Source of the DNA: Butyrivibrio sp.
GTDB taxonomy: Bacteria > Bacillota > Clostridia > Lachnospirales > Lachnospiraceae
Direction of reading: 5' to 3'
Assembly: GCA_023664865.1 (NCBI GenBank)
Contig: JAMPEU010000017.1
Coordinates: forward strand, 1-62,521
DNA: 62,521 nt
Shown: positions 17,309 to 25,849 of the stretch, piece by piece
Layout: the number at the start of each line of letters is the position of its first letter
How positions within the stretch are numbered: position 1 is the first letter of the stretch
Program-made: the position numbers and the translations under genes
The notes under the pieces: model-generated
Seen by the model: the letters and a program-made list of their open reading frames with translations, nothing else
What the model was told of the DNA's origin: nothing
Database searches by the model: none

Positions 17309-18043
17309 TTACAGCGTTTTCATCTTTTTTCCTGTATGCTTTAATACTTTTTTATATTGGTTTAAATATTTCCTGCCAGCGTCATAAGAAATCTTATCCA
17401 CAACCATAAAATCTTTACCTTTCTTTGTTTTTACAAGCAATATATCCCCCGGAACAACAGGCGACTTTATATCATAAATCCACTTGTAATACTTTTCACT
17501 TTTTATGGTAATGTTATCTTTCTCAAACGCAACATGTCTTCCTATGACAACTTTCTTATATGGAACATCACTTTCCACCTGATAAATTGAAAAACCTTTA
17601 TACATATTATGCTTTATATTATACTTTTTGGCAAGCAGAAATGAAACATATCCGTCTGCAAGACAATCATTCTCATCCACCAAGATATCATGCGGAAACT
17701 CATGTGTCATCAAATAATACTCTTCATAATATGCCATCTTGGACTTTTTCGGCAACGTCATATGAGAACAGTCAATAACGTCCAACCCCTTATTGAAGCA
17801 CTTATTCCCCGTCGCAGTAAAATCATAAATGCCTTTCAGCCAATCACATGTTTTCAACTTATGAACTGCGTCAAATACAATGTCGTCACGCTTTTTACTA
17901 TCCTGTGGAATATACATATTCTGGAATCCGCTATACTTAAGTCCTAACGGCAAAAGCATATCGTCCATTTTGCTAATCAGTTCTTCTTGCTCTTCTTCTC
18001 CCATATTCTCTAATTTTAAATAAATATAAGCTGTTTCGTTCAT
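17309..18043 (-). CDS. Hypothetical protein paired with an XRE regulator
   Basis: A 244-residue soluble protein. The N-terminal part (residues 5-75) contains LGLKYSGFQNMYIP and a charged helix, a pattern that recurs in uncharacterised Firmicutes proteins, and the C-terminal 40 residues are strongly basic (about ten Lys), fitting nucleic-acid binding. No RelE/HigB active-site pattern is visible, so calling it a toxin would be speculation. AGGAGG lies 5 nt before the ATG and a consensus promoter precedes it. It is the first gene of the run ending at 16097. Confidence 0.6.
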   Translation of the reverse strand: MNETAYIYLKLENMGEEEQEELISKMDDMLLPLGLKYSGFQNMYIPQDSKKRDDIVFDAVHKLKTCDWLKGIYDFTATGNKCFNKGLDVIDCSHMTLPKKSKMAYYEEYYLMTHEFPHDILVDENDCLADGYVSFLLAKKYNIKHNMYKGFSIYQVESDVPYKKVVIGRHVAFEKDNITIKSEKYYKWIYDIKSPVVPGDILLVKTKKGKDFMVVDKISYDAGRKYLNQYKKVLKHTGKKMKTL

Positions 18044-18079
18044 TCAATCCTCCTGTATCATATTAGATATATTTCTTTT

Positions 18080-18108
18080 ATGATATATCAGAGGTTAATA
18101 TTTGTCAA
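18080..18108 (-). promoter_or_regulatory. Promoter of the XRE-linked cluster
   Basis: Minus-strand TTGACA (18103-18108) and TATCAT (18080-18085) have a 17-bp spacer. A perfect palindrome TGATATATCA (18081-18090) overlaps the -10 and is a candidate operator for the XRE protein. Confidence 0.75.
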
Positions 18109-18131
18109 CCCTATAAATTAATATTTTAAAT

Positions 18132-18380
18132 TCATTTTTCTTCCGGTTCTTTTAAAATCTGCATCACCACATCATAATTTTCAGGCTGGTGCGGAAAAGT
18201 ACAGTTGGTGCAGTCTTTTATCCTTCGTCCGTTCTTCTCTATATATGCAGGATTGCCCGGACAGTTCTGCCTTAAATACATCGGACAGTAGCAAAATAAA
18301 CAGTTGAAATCCTTAAGCCCCTTATGGCATGGAAAATATTTACAATCCCTGTTTTCAAAAAAACGATATGAATTTTCCAT
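18132..18380 (-). CDS. Cysteine-rich small protein of cobalamin clusters
   Basis: An 82-residue protein with Cys in a zinc/metal-binding pattern: CKYFPCHKGL, then FNCLFCYCPMY and DCTNCTFPH. This matches the Cys-rich small domain family that co-occurs with cobalamin genes; its role is not established, with metal handling or chaperoning as the usual guess. GGAGG lies 12 nt before the ATG, inside the end of cbiA. It is the last gene of the cobalamin operon. Confidence 0.8.
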   Translation of the reverse strand: MENSYRFFENRDCKYFPCHKGLKDFNCLFCYCPMYLRQNCPGNPAYIEKNGRRIKDCTNCTFPHQPENYDVVMQILKEPEEK

Positions 18381-18386
18381 ATTATT

Positions 18387-19898
18387 TTATATCCTCCATG
18401 ACCGCGCCTTATCCACAAACGCTTTCGCAAACGCAGGATTTGACGGATAATATAAATGCGGGAACCCCAGCCATTGCGTCTCATTCTCTATGACGCAGGA
18501 ATATTCTTTCCCCGTCACGGGTTTTCGCGCCGTCGTGTCCTCTCCGTTACATGTGCTGTCATAATAATGAAATTCATGACCTTTTACCCTATCGCCCTCC
18601 GGCAGAAAATAACTCCGCTTTTCTTTTAGTTCTATATAACCGAAACGAACTGATTTTCCGGTATAAAAACATGTCGCCGGAACAACTCCTGCCATATTAT
18701 AACATATGCCGGCTTGGTCTTTCAAACACGAATGTAGATACATAAAGCCGCCACACTCCGCCACTATCGGCATTTTATTTTCCGCCGCGCATTTTACTGC
18801 ATCGAGCATTTTTGTATTGGCGCTAAGTTTTCCTGCATACAGTTCCGGGTATCCGCCGCCAATTAACAGGGCATGGCAGCCCTGCGGAAGTTCCTCGTCC
18901 CTTAATGGAGAAAAATAACTTATCTTTGCTCCGTATTTTTCAAGCAGGCGGATATTGTCTTTATAATAGAAACAAAAGGCTTCATCTTTTGCAACTGCAA
19001 TGATGGGAGTGTCAGAGGCAGTATACGGCTTTTTCCCTTGCTCCGTTCCATAAATTTCCGACACATTTGTCTTTTTTTCACACAGCATGTTATTCTGTTG
19101 TTCCGACTCCTCTGCCTCTTCGCAATATTGTGCATTTTCGCAATATTCTGTATTCTCACAATATCCTGCTTCTTCTATACTTTCTATATCTTCCGCAATT
19201 TTTTCTATACCTTCTATTGAGACATTCAATGCAAAAAGTTTCGACGCCGCTTGTAATTTTTCACTTATTAAATCTTTCGCATTGACAGAGTCCGCTGCGC
19301 TTGTTTCATTTGGCAAAACAAGTCCTAAGTGTCTGCTCTCAATATGCAGCTTATCATTTTCCGGCAGAAAACCGATTACCTTAATTCGCAGTTCTTTCTC
19401 TATCAACGGTTTCAGAATTTCATAATATCCTTTGGATATTCTGTTCAGTATAACGCCTTTTATCAGATGTTTATCGTCATAGTCAAGAAATCCCGCTATC
19501 ACAGATATTACAGAGCGTCCCATTCCTTTGCTGTCTACGACCAGCACAATCGGCGTTTTTGTCACCTTGGCAAGATGATAGGAAGAACCTTCTTCCCTGA
19601 TTCCGCCCAGCCCGTCATACAACCCCATAACGCCTTCAATCACGGCAAAATCCGCTCCTTTTGCGCTATTTTGAAAAAGTTCCATCGTCGTTTCTTCATC
19701 TGTAAAAAAAGTATCCAGATTTTCGGCGGGAACACCTATTATCTTCTCATGGAACATCGGATCAATATAGTCGGGACCGCATTTATAGGAAACCACGTTC
19801 CTCCCCATATCCTTAAGCGCCTTAAGCAGAGCGCAGGTAACTACCGTTTTCCCGCTGCCGCTTTTAGGAGCGGCAATCATAATTCTTTTTATTTTCAT
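18387..19898 (-). CDS. cbiA: Cobyrinate a,c-diamide synthase
   Basis: ATP- and glutamine-dependent enzyme that amidates the a and c side chains of cobyrinate. The N-terminal P-loop domain has APKSGSGKTVVTCALLKAL and the YIDPMFHEKI motif; the C-terminal glutamine amidotransferase half has VAECGGFMYL with the catalytic Cys and GHEFHYY with the His. The start at 19898 puts Met just before the P-loop; the longer frame to 19934 overlaps the previous gene. About 503 aa, longer than usual because the linker holds an acidic insert with an 18-bp repeat (residues 242-259). Seven bp separate it from the cbiJ-E-T fusion. Confidence 0.93.
   Translation of the reverse strand: MKIKRIMIAAPKSGSGKTVVTCALLKALKDMGRNVVSYKCGPDYIDPMFHEKIIGVPAENLDTFFTDEETTMELFQNSAKGADFAVIEGVMGLYDGLGGIREEGSSYHLAKVTKTPIVLVVDSKGMGRSVISVIAGFLDYDDKHLIKGVILNRISKGYYEILKPLIEKELRIKVIGFLPENDKLHIESRHLGLVLPNETSAADSVNAKDLISEKLQAASKLFALNVSIEGIEKIAEDIESIEEAGYCENTEYCENAQYCEEAEESEQQNNMLCEKKTNVSEIYGTEQGKKPYTASDTPIIAVAKDEAFCFYYKDNIRLLEKYGAKISYFSPLRDEELPQGCHALLIGGGYPELYAGKLSANTKMLDAVKCAAENKMPIVAECGGFMYLHSCLKDQAGICYNMAGVVPATCFYTGKSVRFGYIELKEKRSYFLPEGDRVKGHEFHYYDSTCNGEDTTARKPVTGKEYSCVIENETQWLGFPHLYYPSNPAFAKAFVDKARSWRI
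19120..19173 (-). repeat. Three 18-bp repeats inside cbiA
   Basis: Units at 19120-19137, 19138-19155 and 19156-19173 share the core CAATAT plus TCTG/TGC positions. Translated they give three six-residue units of the type EYCENA. They lie in the linker between the two catalytic domains and keep the frame. Confidence 0.85.
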
Positions 19899-19905
19899 GC
19901 AAATA

Positions 19906-22092
19906 TCATGCCTTTCCACAGAAATTAAACGCACATATCCAGACCGGATTCTCGGACTGCATCAAGTGATGCCCCTTCATTTCTTTTATCCTGCCTACTT
20001 GGAGCTGTACGACCTCTTCTTCGTCTACCATGCCGCTTGAAAGAATTTCCTTTATTTCACAGATAGTTTCCATGCTTACGGCATTGATTACAACCCGCAT
20101 TTCAGGATTAATCCGTCTAAGAGCCGCCAGTATTTCTTTAAGCCTGCCTCCGCTCCCGCCTATGAATGTGTGTGTGGCAGGCGGCAGAGCGTCTAACCCC
20201 TGCGGAGCTTCCATCTCTACTACCGTTATATTCTGCAAGTCAAACTTCTTTTTATTTTTTTCAATTAAACGGGTCGCCTCTTTATTCCGTTCCATCGCAT
20301 ACACTTGCAAATCATCGGAAATTCCTGCTATTTCTATGGCTATTGAGCCTGTTCCGCTGCCTATGTCGTAAACCACGGCATTTTCACATAAGCGCAGCTT
20401 ACAGATGCTGACTTCTCTGACTTCTTCTTTTGTCATGGGTACTTTTTCTCTGATAAATGTTTCGTCCTTTATGCCATGCGTCAATCTCCGTAGTATGGCA
20501 TACGGATTTTTAATAAGACAGGTATATAAGCCCTCTTCCTTAAGCGCAACGCACTCCTTAGGCGTATGTTTCTCTATCCGCTGTTCCTTATAGGATAACT
20601 GATATCCGATTATAATTTCACACCCTGCCATTCCTGCATCTGTAAGCTGTTCTCCGAGGCGGTTTATATCTTTTACGCCGGAAGTAAGCAGAAATGTTTT
20701 CGAGCTGCTTTTAATCCTATGCACAAGGTTATGCAGTTCTTTTCCATGCGTACTGTAAATTGCCGCGTCCGAATAGCTTTCACCCACGCATGAAGCAAGG
20801 TACGCCACTGAGGAAATTCCCGGCAGGACGCGCACACAAGCCTTAAGAGAGCCTTTTTCGATTTCTATTTTAAGCGCCTCATATAAAGCCCTGCACCCAC
20901 TGTAAAATCCGCTGTCCCCTGAAAAAAGTACGACTGCTTTTTTCTTCTCCGTAAACGGATTTTTATCCTGCATATCATATAGATATGGTATAATCTGCTC
21001 CGCCTGATAAAAAGAATGTTTCTCCGCTTTGACAGTTACCGCCTTAAGCACCCTCTCCGCCCCAAATATAATGTCCGCCGTATTAATTGCTTTCTCAACT
21101 TCTTTTGTCATAGAGTTAATATCCCCCATGCCGATTCCGGCAAGAACAATTTCCAGACTTTCTTCTGTATAATTTTTGTCTGCATGGTTCTCTTCTGCAT
21201 GATTGTCATCTATGTAATTTTTCTCTGCGCTGTTTTCCTCTACATAATTTCCATCTATACGATTTTCCTTAAAAAAATCTTCACCTATAATCTCCTCGCA
21301 TTTCCTGCAAATTTCATCAAATGAATAACCTTCGTCTTTTTCAGGGCAGCCGATTACAAACACAGGTATCCCCGCGCTTTTTGCCGCGTCTATTTTTTCC
21401 TGATATCCACCGGAAACGCCGCTTTCCTTTGTTACCAGACATGATATCCCATATTGTCGGATAACCGCCTCATTCATCTGCATGGTAAACGGTCCCTGCA
21501 TCGCAATAATCTGCCTGCCGCATATGCCCTGCTCCATACATAATGAAAGGCTCTCGATGCTCGGAAGCACCCTTACATAGAGTCTGCGTTTCACTTCTTC
21601 CGATACGCAATACTTAGGCAATTCTTTGCTGCCCGTAGTAAGAAGTACATTCCCTGCTATGTCTTCTAACGCTTTTGCACACGCTTCATTCGAGTCAAAA
21701 TATGTGATGCCGTCTTCGCTTGCCGCCATGCCGTTTCCTTCCGTTATATCGTTTCTCTCCGCTATGCCCTCTCTTTTCAAACGCAAATACGCAATTGTTG
21801 TTCCCGACTGACTTAGGCTCTCCAATGCCGTCTTTATGTTATGAGTAACCTCTTTGGCAAAAGGATGCGTGGCATCTATCACAACATCATATTTGCCATT
21901 GCGCAAAAATTCTTCTATCTTCCCTTTATCCATTCTTCCCTGATGAACTTTTGCATACGGATTTTTATTTAAAACAATTTCACCATACTCTGTCGCCACG
22001 CAGACTGTATGCTCTGTTTTTGCTTTGGCGAGATATTCCGATAATTTTCTTCCTTCAGTTGTTCCAGCAAATATCAGTATTTTTTTCATCAT
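19906..22092 (-). CDS. Triple fusion: precorrin-6A reductase / CbiE / CbiT
   Basis: A 728-residue protein joining three corrin-ring enzymes. Residues 1-255 are CbiJ/CobK (cobalt-precorrin-6A reductase; ILIFAGTTEGRKLSEYLAK and VIDATHPFAKEV). Residues about 312-520 are CbiE (C5-methyltransferase; VLAGIGMGDINSMT and LFSGDSGFYSG). Residues about 525-728 are CbiT (C15-methyltransferase and decarboxylase; YDIGSGTGSIAIEIA, the SAM site). A repeat-rich linker (275-310) separates the first two. CbiE-CbiT fusion is the known CobL; addition of CbiJ is less usual. The start is ATG 22092 or the next codon. It lies 39 bp after cbiH. Confidence 0.9.
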   Translation of the reverse strand: MMKKILIFAGTTEGRKLSEYLAKAKTEHTVCVATEYGEIVLNKNPYAKVHQGRMDKGKIEEFLRNGKYDVVIDATHPFAKEVTHNIKTALESLSQSGTTIAYLRLKREGIAERNDITEGNGMAASEDGITYFDSNEACAKALEDIAGNVLLTTGSKELPKYCVSEEVKRRLYVRVLPSIESLSLCMEQGICGRQIIAMQGPFTMQMNEAVIRQYGISCLVTKESGVSGGYQEKIDAAKSAGIPVFVIGCPEKDEGYSFDEICRKCEEIIGEDFFKENRIDGNYVEENSAEKNYIDDNHAEENHADKNYTEESLEIVLAGIGMGDINSMTKEVEKAINTADIIFGAERVLKAVTVKAEKHSFYQAEQIIPYLYDMQDKNPFTEKKKAVVLFSGDSGFYSGCRALYEALKIEIEKGSLKACVRVLPGISSVAYLASCVGESYSDAAIYSTHGKELHNLVHRIKSSSKTFLLTSGVKDINRLGEQLTDAGMAGCEIIIGYQLSYKEQRIEKHTPKECVALKEEGLYTCLIKNPYAILRRLTHGIKDETFIREKVPMTKEEVREVSICKLRLCENAVVYDIGSGTGSIAIEIAGISDDLQVYAMERNKEATRLIEKNKKKFDLQNITVVEMEAPQGLDALPPATHTFIGGSGGRLKEILAALRRINPEMRVVINAVSMETICEIKEILSSGMVDEEEVVQLQVGRIKEMKGHHLMQSENPVWICAFNFCGKA
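21164..21268 (-). repeat. Seven 15-bp repeats inside the cbiJ-E-T fusion
   Basis: Seven contiguous 15-bp units, each starting TCT on the plus strand and with an ATT/ATTT core, encode seven five-residue units such as GNYVE, KNYID and ENHAD. The array keeps the reading frame and forms the linker between the CbiJ and CbiE domains. Confidence 0.9.
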
Positions 22093-22131
22093 ACTCTCTC
22101 TTTCTTACTCTCTTTCACCCTAATCAACATT

Positions 22132-22860
22132 TTACCTGTAGCCTCGTTTCGTAATTAATTTTCCGTTTACTGTTTCCGTTCCTGAACTTCCGATAAACAC
22201 AGTTGTAAACATATTTACCTCTCTATTCCTTAACTCTTCCAAAGTGCAGATATCCGCTTTGGTTTCATCCCTTCCTATGTTCTCCACATATCCGCATACC
22301 CGCGTTCCTTCAATGTTTCTAAGCAGAATGTCACATGCTTTTTGCAGATAATCTTTCCGCTTATGGCTGGACGGATTATAAAGCACGATTACAAAATCGC
22401 CGATAGCCGCCGCAATAAGCCTTTTTTCAATTATCTCCCACGGCGTCAGTAAATCGCTCAGGCTTACAAGGCAGAAATCATGGTTTAGCGGCGCGCCGAG
22501 AACTGCCGCCCCGCTGCTTGCCGCCGTGATTCCTGCTGCGACATAAAGCTCAATTTTAGGGTACTCCTTCCCGATTTCATACATCAAAGAGGCAAGCCCA
22601 TAGATTCCGGCATCCCCGCTGCAGACCAGCGCCACTTTTCTGCCTTTCTGCGCTTGCATAAAACACAGCCTGCATCTTTCCTTCTCTTGACGCATCGGCG
22701 TGGAAAGCAGTTCTTTTCCCGCAAACCGCCCGCCAAGCAGCTTAAGATATAATGTATATCCGACAATCACTTCCACTTCATCTAATATGCGAATCGCTTC
22801 CTGCGTCATCATCTCTTCCCTGCCCGGTCCTATGCCGACGATATAGATTCTATTCTTCAT
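22132..22860 (-). CDS. cbiH: Cobalt-precorrin-3B C17-methyltransferase
   Basis: SAM-dependent corrin ring-contracting methyltransferase. The tetrapyrrole methylase fold is shown by IYIVGIGPGREEMMTQEA at the N-terminus, ALVCSGDAGIYGLA (SAM loop) and AAGITAASSGAAVLGAPL. 242 aa, normal. The ATG at 22860 has GGAAGG 9 nt upstream and overlaps the end of cbiG by 11 bp. It catalyses the step before CbiF. Confidence 0.94.
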   Translation of the reverse strand: MKNRIYIVGIGPGREEMMTQEAIRILDEVEVIVGYTLYLKLLGGRFAGKELLSTPMRQEKERCRLCFMQAQKGRKVALVCSGDAGIYGLASLMYEIGKEYPKIELYVAAGITAASSGAAVLGAPLNHDFCLVSLSDLLTPWEIIEKRLIAAAIGDFVIVLYNPSSHKRKDYLQKACDILLRNIEGTRVCGYVENIGRDETKADICTLEELRNREVNMFTTVFIGSSGTETVNGKLITKRGYR

Positions 22861-23929
22861 CAAAACATACCTTCCATTCCCTTTTCGCAACGGCGATTGT
22901 CATACCGTTTCCCGCCGTCTTTGGCGCAATCAGTTTTCCATATTCTCCACAGCCTTTTACAGCCGCCCTCTCGCATACGTTGCCTACGCCCACTTGTGCC
23001 TTGACAAAAGGCGAAGACGTAAAGTTTCCGTCCACCTTCTCTAATTCTTCCGCCGTATATGTTATAAACGCAAGCCCTTCTTTTCTACACCAGTCAATTA
23101 TCCCCTGTTCGCCCTGCTTATTAGACACAGACGCAAGTGCCGCGGTCTGCGTTATTGCAATGCCGAGTTCATTTAATTTATCAAAAATAAAGCCGTCAAT
23201 TTCCTTTATGTCTTTTCCCTTTTTACAGCCAAATCCTATCACATATTCACGTGGTTTCAACATGACACAGGCATCAAACTTTTTGTCTTCAGAAGTGACA
23301 ACCATGTCAGTAAATTGCTCTGGCGGATAAGGAACAATCCGCACGCCATCCCTTGCGCCAATGATTTCATGCCCCGGCTCTATGGATATCGTAACCTCTT
23401 CCCCTGCAAGCGCTTTTGACGACACTTTCACAATCCCGTCCTTATTGACGATATGGAAGTTATTTCTTTTGGCAAATAAATCGACTGCAAATTTTCCGTT
23501 AATATCGGTTGCCGTGGTAATCACGGCTTTCGTCCCCATCTTCCCCGCGATATGCCTTGCGAGTTCGTTCGCCCCACCCATGTGTCCGGACAAAATCGGA
23601 ATGATATATTTCCCTTTTTCGTCCATCACAAGCACAGGCACATCATGCAGCTTATCCGTAAGAAACGGAGCTATCGCCCTTACCGCAATTCCACATGCGC
23701 CGATAAAAAGCAGCGCGTCCTTTTCCTGCATACGCGCTTTTGCCCAATCCGCAAGGGAACTTTCCACATACTCTACGCGCAATGCTATTGAAGGCACATC
23801 TTTATCTACACAGTTATGGCATTTTGTAAAAAGACGGACTTCTATTTCCAAATTATTCCCCATATTTTCCGCAATGCTTTCCGAAAGCGCTTTTCCGTTT
23901 CTCGTAAAACTTATAATGCTTAATCTCAT
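22850..23929 (-). CDS. cbiG: Cobalt-precorrin-5A hydrolase
   Basis: CbiG opens the delta-lactone of cobalt-precorrin-5A and releases acetaldehyde. The 359-residue protein has the N-terminal domain with LFIGACGIAVRAIAP, the central VLVMDEKGKYIIPILSGHMG motif and the C-terminal domain VIGFGCKKGKDIKEID, in the family order. GGGGGAG precedes the ATG. It sits between cbiF (69 bp) and cbiH (overlap). Confidence 0.94.
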   Translation of the reverse strand: MRLSIISFTRNGKALSESIAENMGNNLEIEVRLFTKCHNCVDKDVPSIALRVEYVESSLADWAKARMQEKDALLFIGACGIAVRAIAPFLTDKLHDVPVLVMDEKGKYIIPILSGHMGGANELARHIAGKMGTKAVITTATDINGKFAVDLFAKRNNFHIVNKDGIVKVSSKALAGEEVTISIEPGHEIIGARDGVRIVPYPPEQFTDMVVTSEDKKFDACVMLKPREYVIGFGCKKGKDIKEIDGFIFDKLNELGIAITQTAALASVSNKQGEQGIIDWCRKEGLAFITYTAEELEKVDGNFTSSPFVKAQVGVGNVCERAAVKGCGEYGKLIAPKTAGNGMTIAVAKREWKVCFDEE

Positions 23930-23998
23930 ATCTCCCCCTTACTCTATTCATTGCCACTCTTCACAGCATTGGGCGGCATGGACTCATATGCTTCCGAC

Positions 23999-24754
23999 CT
24001 ATTCCGCTTTCCTATATTCCGTTGAAAAATCCGCCGCATATAACCTTGATTTTCTGTAATTCCGATGTGCTATCGCATCCCCTACCAGTATCAATGCCGT
24101 TTTCGTAATTCCATACTCTATAGACGCATCGTACAACGTCTCGATAGTGCAGACATATGCCTGTTCCTCTTCCCACGTCGCCTTATATATAAGCGCCGCC
24201 GGAGTGGTTTTTGCATATCCGCCTTCTATGAGCCGCCTGCTTAATTCCTCAATCATTCCCGCGCTTAAGTAAATCGCCATAGACGCATTGTGCGCCGCAA
24301 AACTCTCAATGCTTTCTTTCTCAGGCACCTCAGTCTTTCCTTCCATCCTTGTAATAATAAGCGACTGCGAAATCCCCGGCAGGGTGTATTCAAGATTTAA
24401 AGACGCCGCCGCGCCAAAACATGCGCTCACTCCCGGACAGCTCTCGTAAGCAATGCCAAGTTTATCAAGCTCGTCCATCTGTTCCCTGACCGCACCATAG
24501 ATGCTCGGCTCTCCTGTATGAAGACGCACGGTAGTTTTTTCTTCGGTTTCCGCTTCCTTAATAATATTGATTACTTCCGCCAATGTTAATTTTGCGCTGT
24601 TATGTACGAGACAGTCTTTTCTCGCATACGCAAGCAGCTCCGGATTCACTAAAGAACCGGCATAAATAATCACATCTGCACTTTCTAACAAGCGCATTCC
24701 CCTGACCGTTATCAAATCTACTGCGCCTGTTCCCGCTCCAACAAAGTAAACCAA
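23999..24754 (-). CDS. cbiF: Cobalt-precorrin-4 C11-methyltransferase
   Basis: SAM-dependent methyltransferase of the corrin pathway, 251 aa. It starts VYFVGAGTGAVDLITVRG, with IIYAGSLVNPELL and TVRLHTGEPSIYGA (SAM-binding) following, all standard for CbiF/CobM. The start codon is TTG at 24754, supported by AGGGGG 7 nt upstream and by alignment with the fold's first strand. It overlaps the end of cbiD by 37 bp, so the two are translationally coupled. Confidence 0.94.
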   Translation of the reverse strand: MVYFVGAGTGAVDLITVRGMRLLESADVIIYAGSLVNPELLAYARKDCLVHNSAKLTLAEVINIIKEAETEEKTTVRLHTGEPSIYGAVREQMDELDKLGIAYESCPGVSACFGAAASLNLEYTLPGISQSLIITRMEGKTEVPEKESIESFAAHNASMAIYLSAGMIEELSRRLIEGGYAKTTPAALIYKATWEEEQAYVCTIETLYDASIEYGITKTALILVGDAIAHRNYRKSRLYAADFSTEYRKAE

Positions 24755-25833
24755 TCCCTCGCCCCCTGACTTTTTGCCAACTCACCATATTCATTTGCAT
24801 ATAAAATACAATCAATTTTCAGCTTTCCGCCTGCGCGGTTCTCCATATAATAACAGATGCGCTCTGTTATTTTTTCCATTACCTGATTCATTTTCCCGCT
24901 TTCTGCCAAAATAGATATTGCTTCTTCCGTAGTAACGCATTCCAATATTTTCCGAACTCGTTCTAATTCCACGCCTTCTGCTATGGAAAACGCCGCAAGA
25001 AGTTCCATACGGCAGTCCGCCTCTTTGGAATGTGTATTCATAATTCCGCCAGCGACCTTAATCAGTTTACCGATATGACCTGTTATCAGCATTTTCTGAA
25101 ATCCAGATTCTACCGCCATATCAATTACCGCCCCGATAAAATTGCTGCATTTTACGCTTTTATCCAAATCATAATTGTATGTCTTTTTCATAAAATCCAA
25201 GCCGTAATTGCCCGGTGAGACTGCAACATAGTCAAACCCTAATTCCCTTCTTTGGCGCAGTTCCAGCCGTATAGTCTCTAAAAGTGCCTGATTGCTCATC
25301 GGTTCCACGATACCGCTTGTTCCCAAGATGGAAATGCCGCCCACTATGCCGAGTCTTGGATTAAAAGTACGTTCACTCAGTGCTTCGCCCACAGGCACAG
25401 AGATTTCAACTCTTAAACTTCCCTTATAATCCGCTATTCTACAGGCTTCTGACACTTCTGTCATTATCATTTCTCTTGGCACATGGTTGATTGCGGCGTT
25501 GCCTACGGGCTGATCAAGCCCCGGTTTTGTCACCCTACCTACACCCACTCCGCCGTCAATAATTATTTTTTCGTCTCCGTTTCCTTCTGCATATGAGACT
25601 TTGGCGTAAATCCATGCGCCCGTCGTAATATCAGGATCGTCTCCGCCGTCTTTTTCCACAGCGCAGCTTACCTCATTTTCGCTTTGCATGATATCCAGAA
25701 TTTCCGCCTTATATTCAATTCCTTTCGGAGTTTCTATCGTGATTTCCGTCTTCTTTAATCCGGTCAGCAGCATATACGCGGCGGCTTTTGCCGCGGCTGC
25801 CGCACAACTTCCGGTTGTAAAACCATACCGCAT
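24718..25833 (-). CDS. cbiD: Cobalt-precorrin-5B C1-methyltransferase
   Basis: SAM-dependent C1-methyltransferase of the anaerobic pathway. The first residues RYGFTTGSCAAAAAKAA and later GVGVGRVTKPGLDQPVG and VSPGNYGLDF are CbiD hallmarks; 371 aa is normal. The ATG at 25833 has AAGGAG 9 nt upstream; the longer frame from 25875 would overlap cbiC without support. CbiD marks this as the early-cobalt (anaerobic) route. Confidence 0.94.
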   Translation of the reverse strand: MRYGFTTGSCAAAAAKAAAYMLLTGLKKTEITIETPKGIEYKAEILDIMQSENEVSCAVEKDGGDDPDITTGAWIYAKVSYAEGNGDEKIIIDGGVGVGRVTKPGLDQPVGNAAINHVPREMIMTEVSEACRIADYKGSLRVEISVPVGEALSERTFNPRLGIVGGISILGTSGIVEPMSNQALLETIRLELRQRRELGFDYVAVSPGNYGLDFMKKTYNYDLDKSVKCSNFIGAVIDMAVESGFQKMLITGHIGKLIKVAGGIMNTHSKEADCRMELLAAFSIAEGVELERVRKILECVTTEEAISILAESGKMNQVMEKITERICYYMENRAGGKLKIDCILYANEYGELAKSQGARDWFTLLEREQAQ

Positions 25834-25849
25834 CTTAACTTTCTCCTTT

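Noticed and set aside
16097-18108. Calling the cluster a HigBA toxin-antitoxin system
   Set aside because: The XRE protein fits, but the 244-residue partner is far too long and lacks a RelE/HigB pattern.
21164-21268. Possible CRISPR-like array of short repeats
   Set aside because: Units are 15 bp, contiguous without spacers, and in frame inside a gene.
22752-24059. Long plus-strand frames opposite cbiH, cbiG and cbiF
   Set aside because: Antisense shadows of well-supported enzymes, without ribosome sites.
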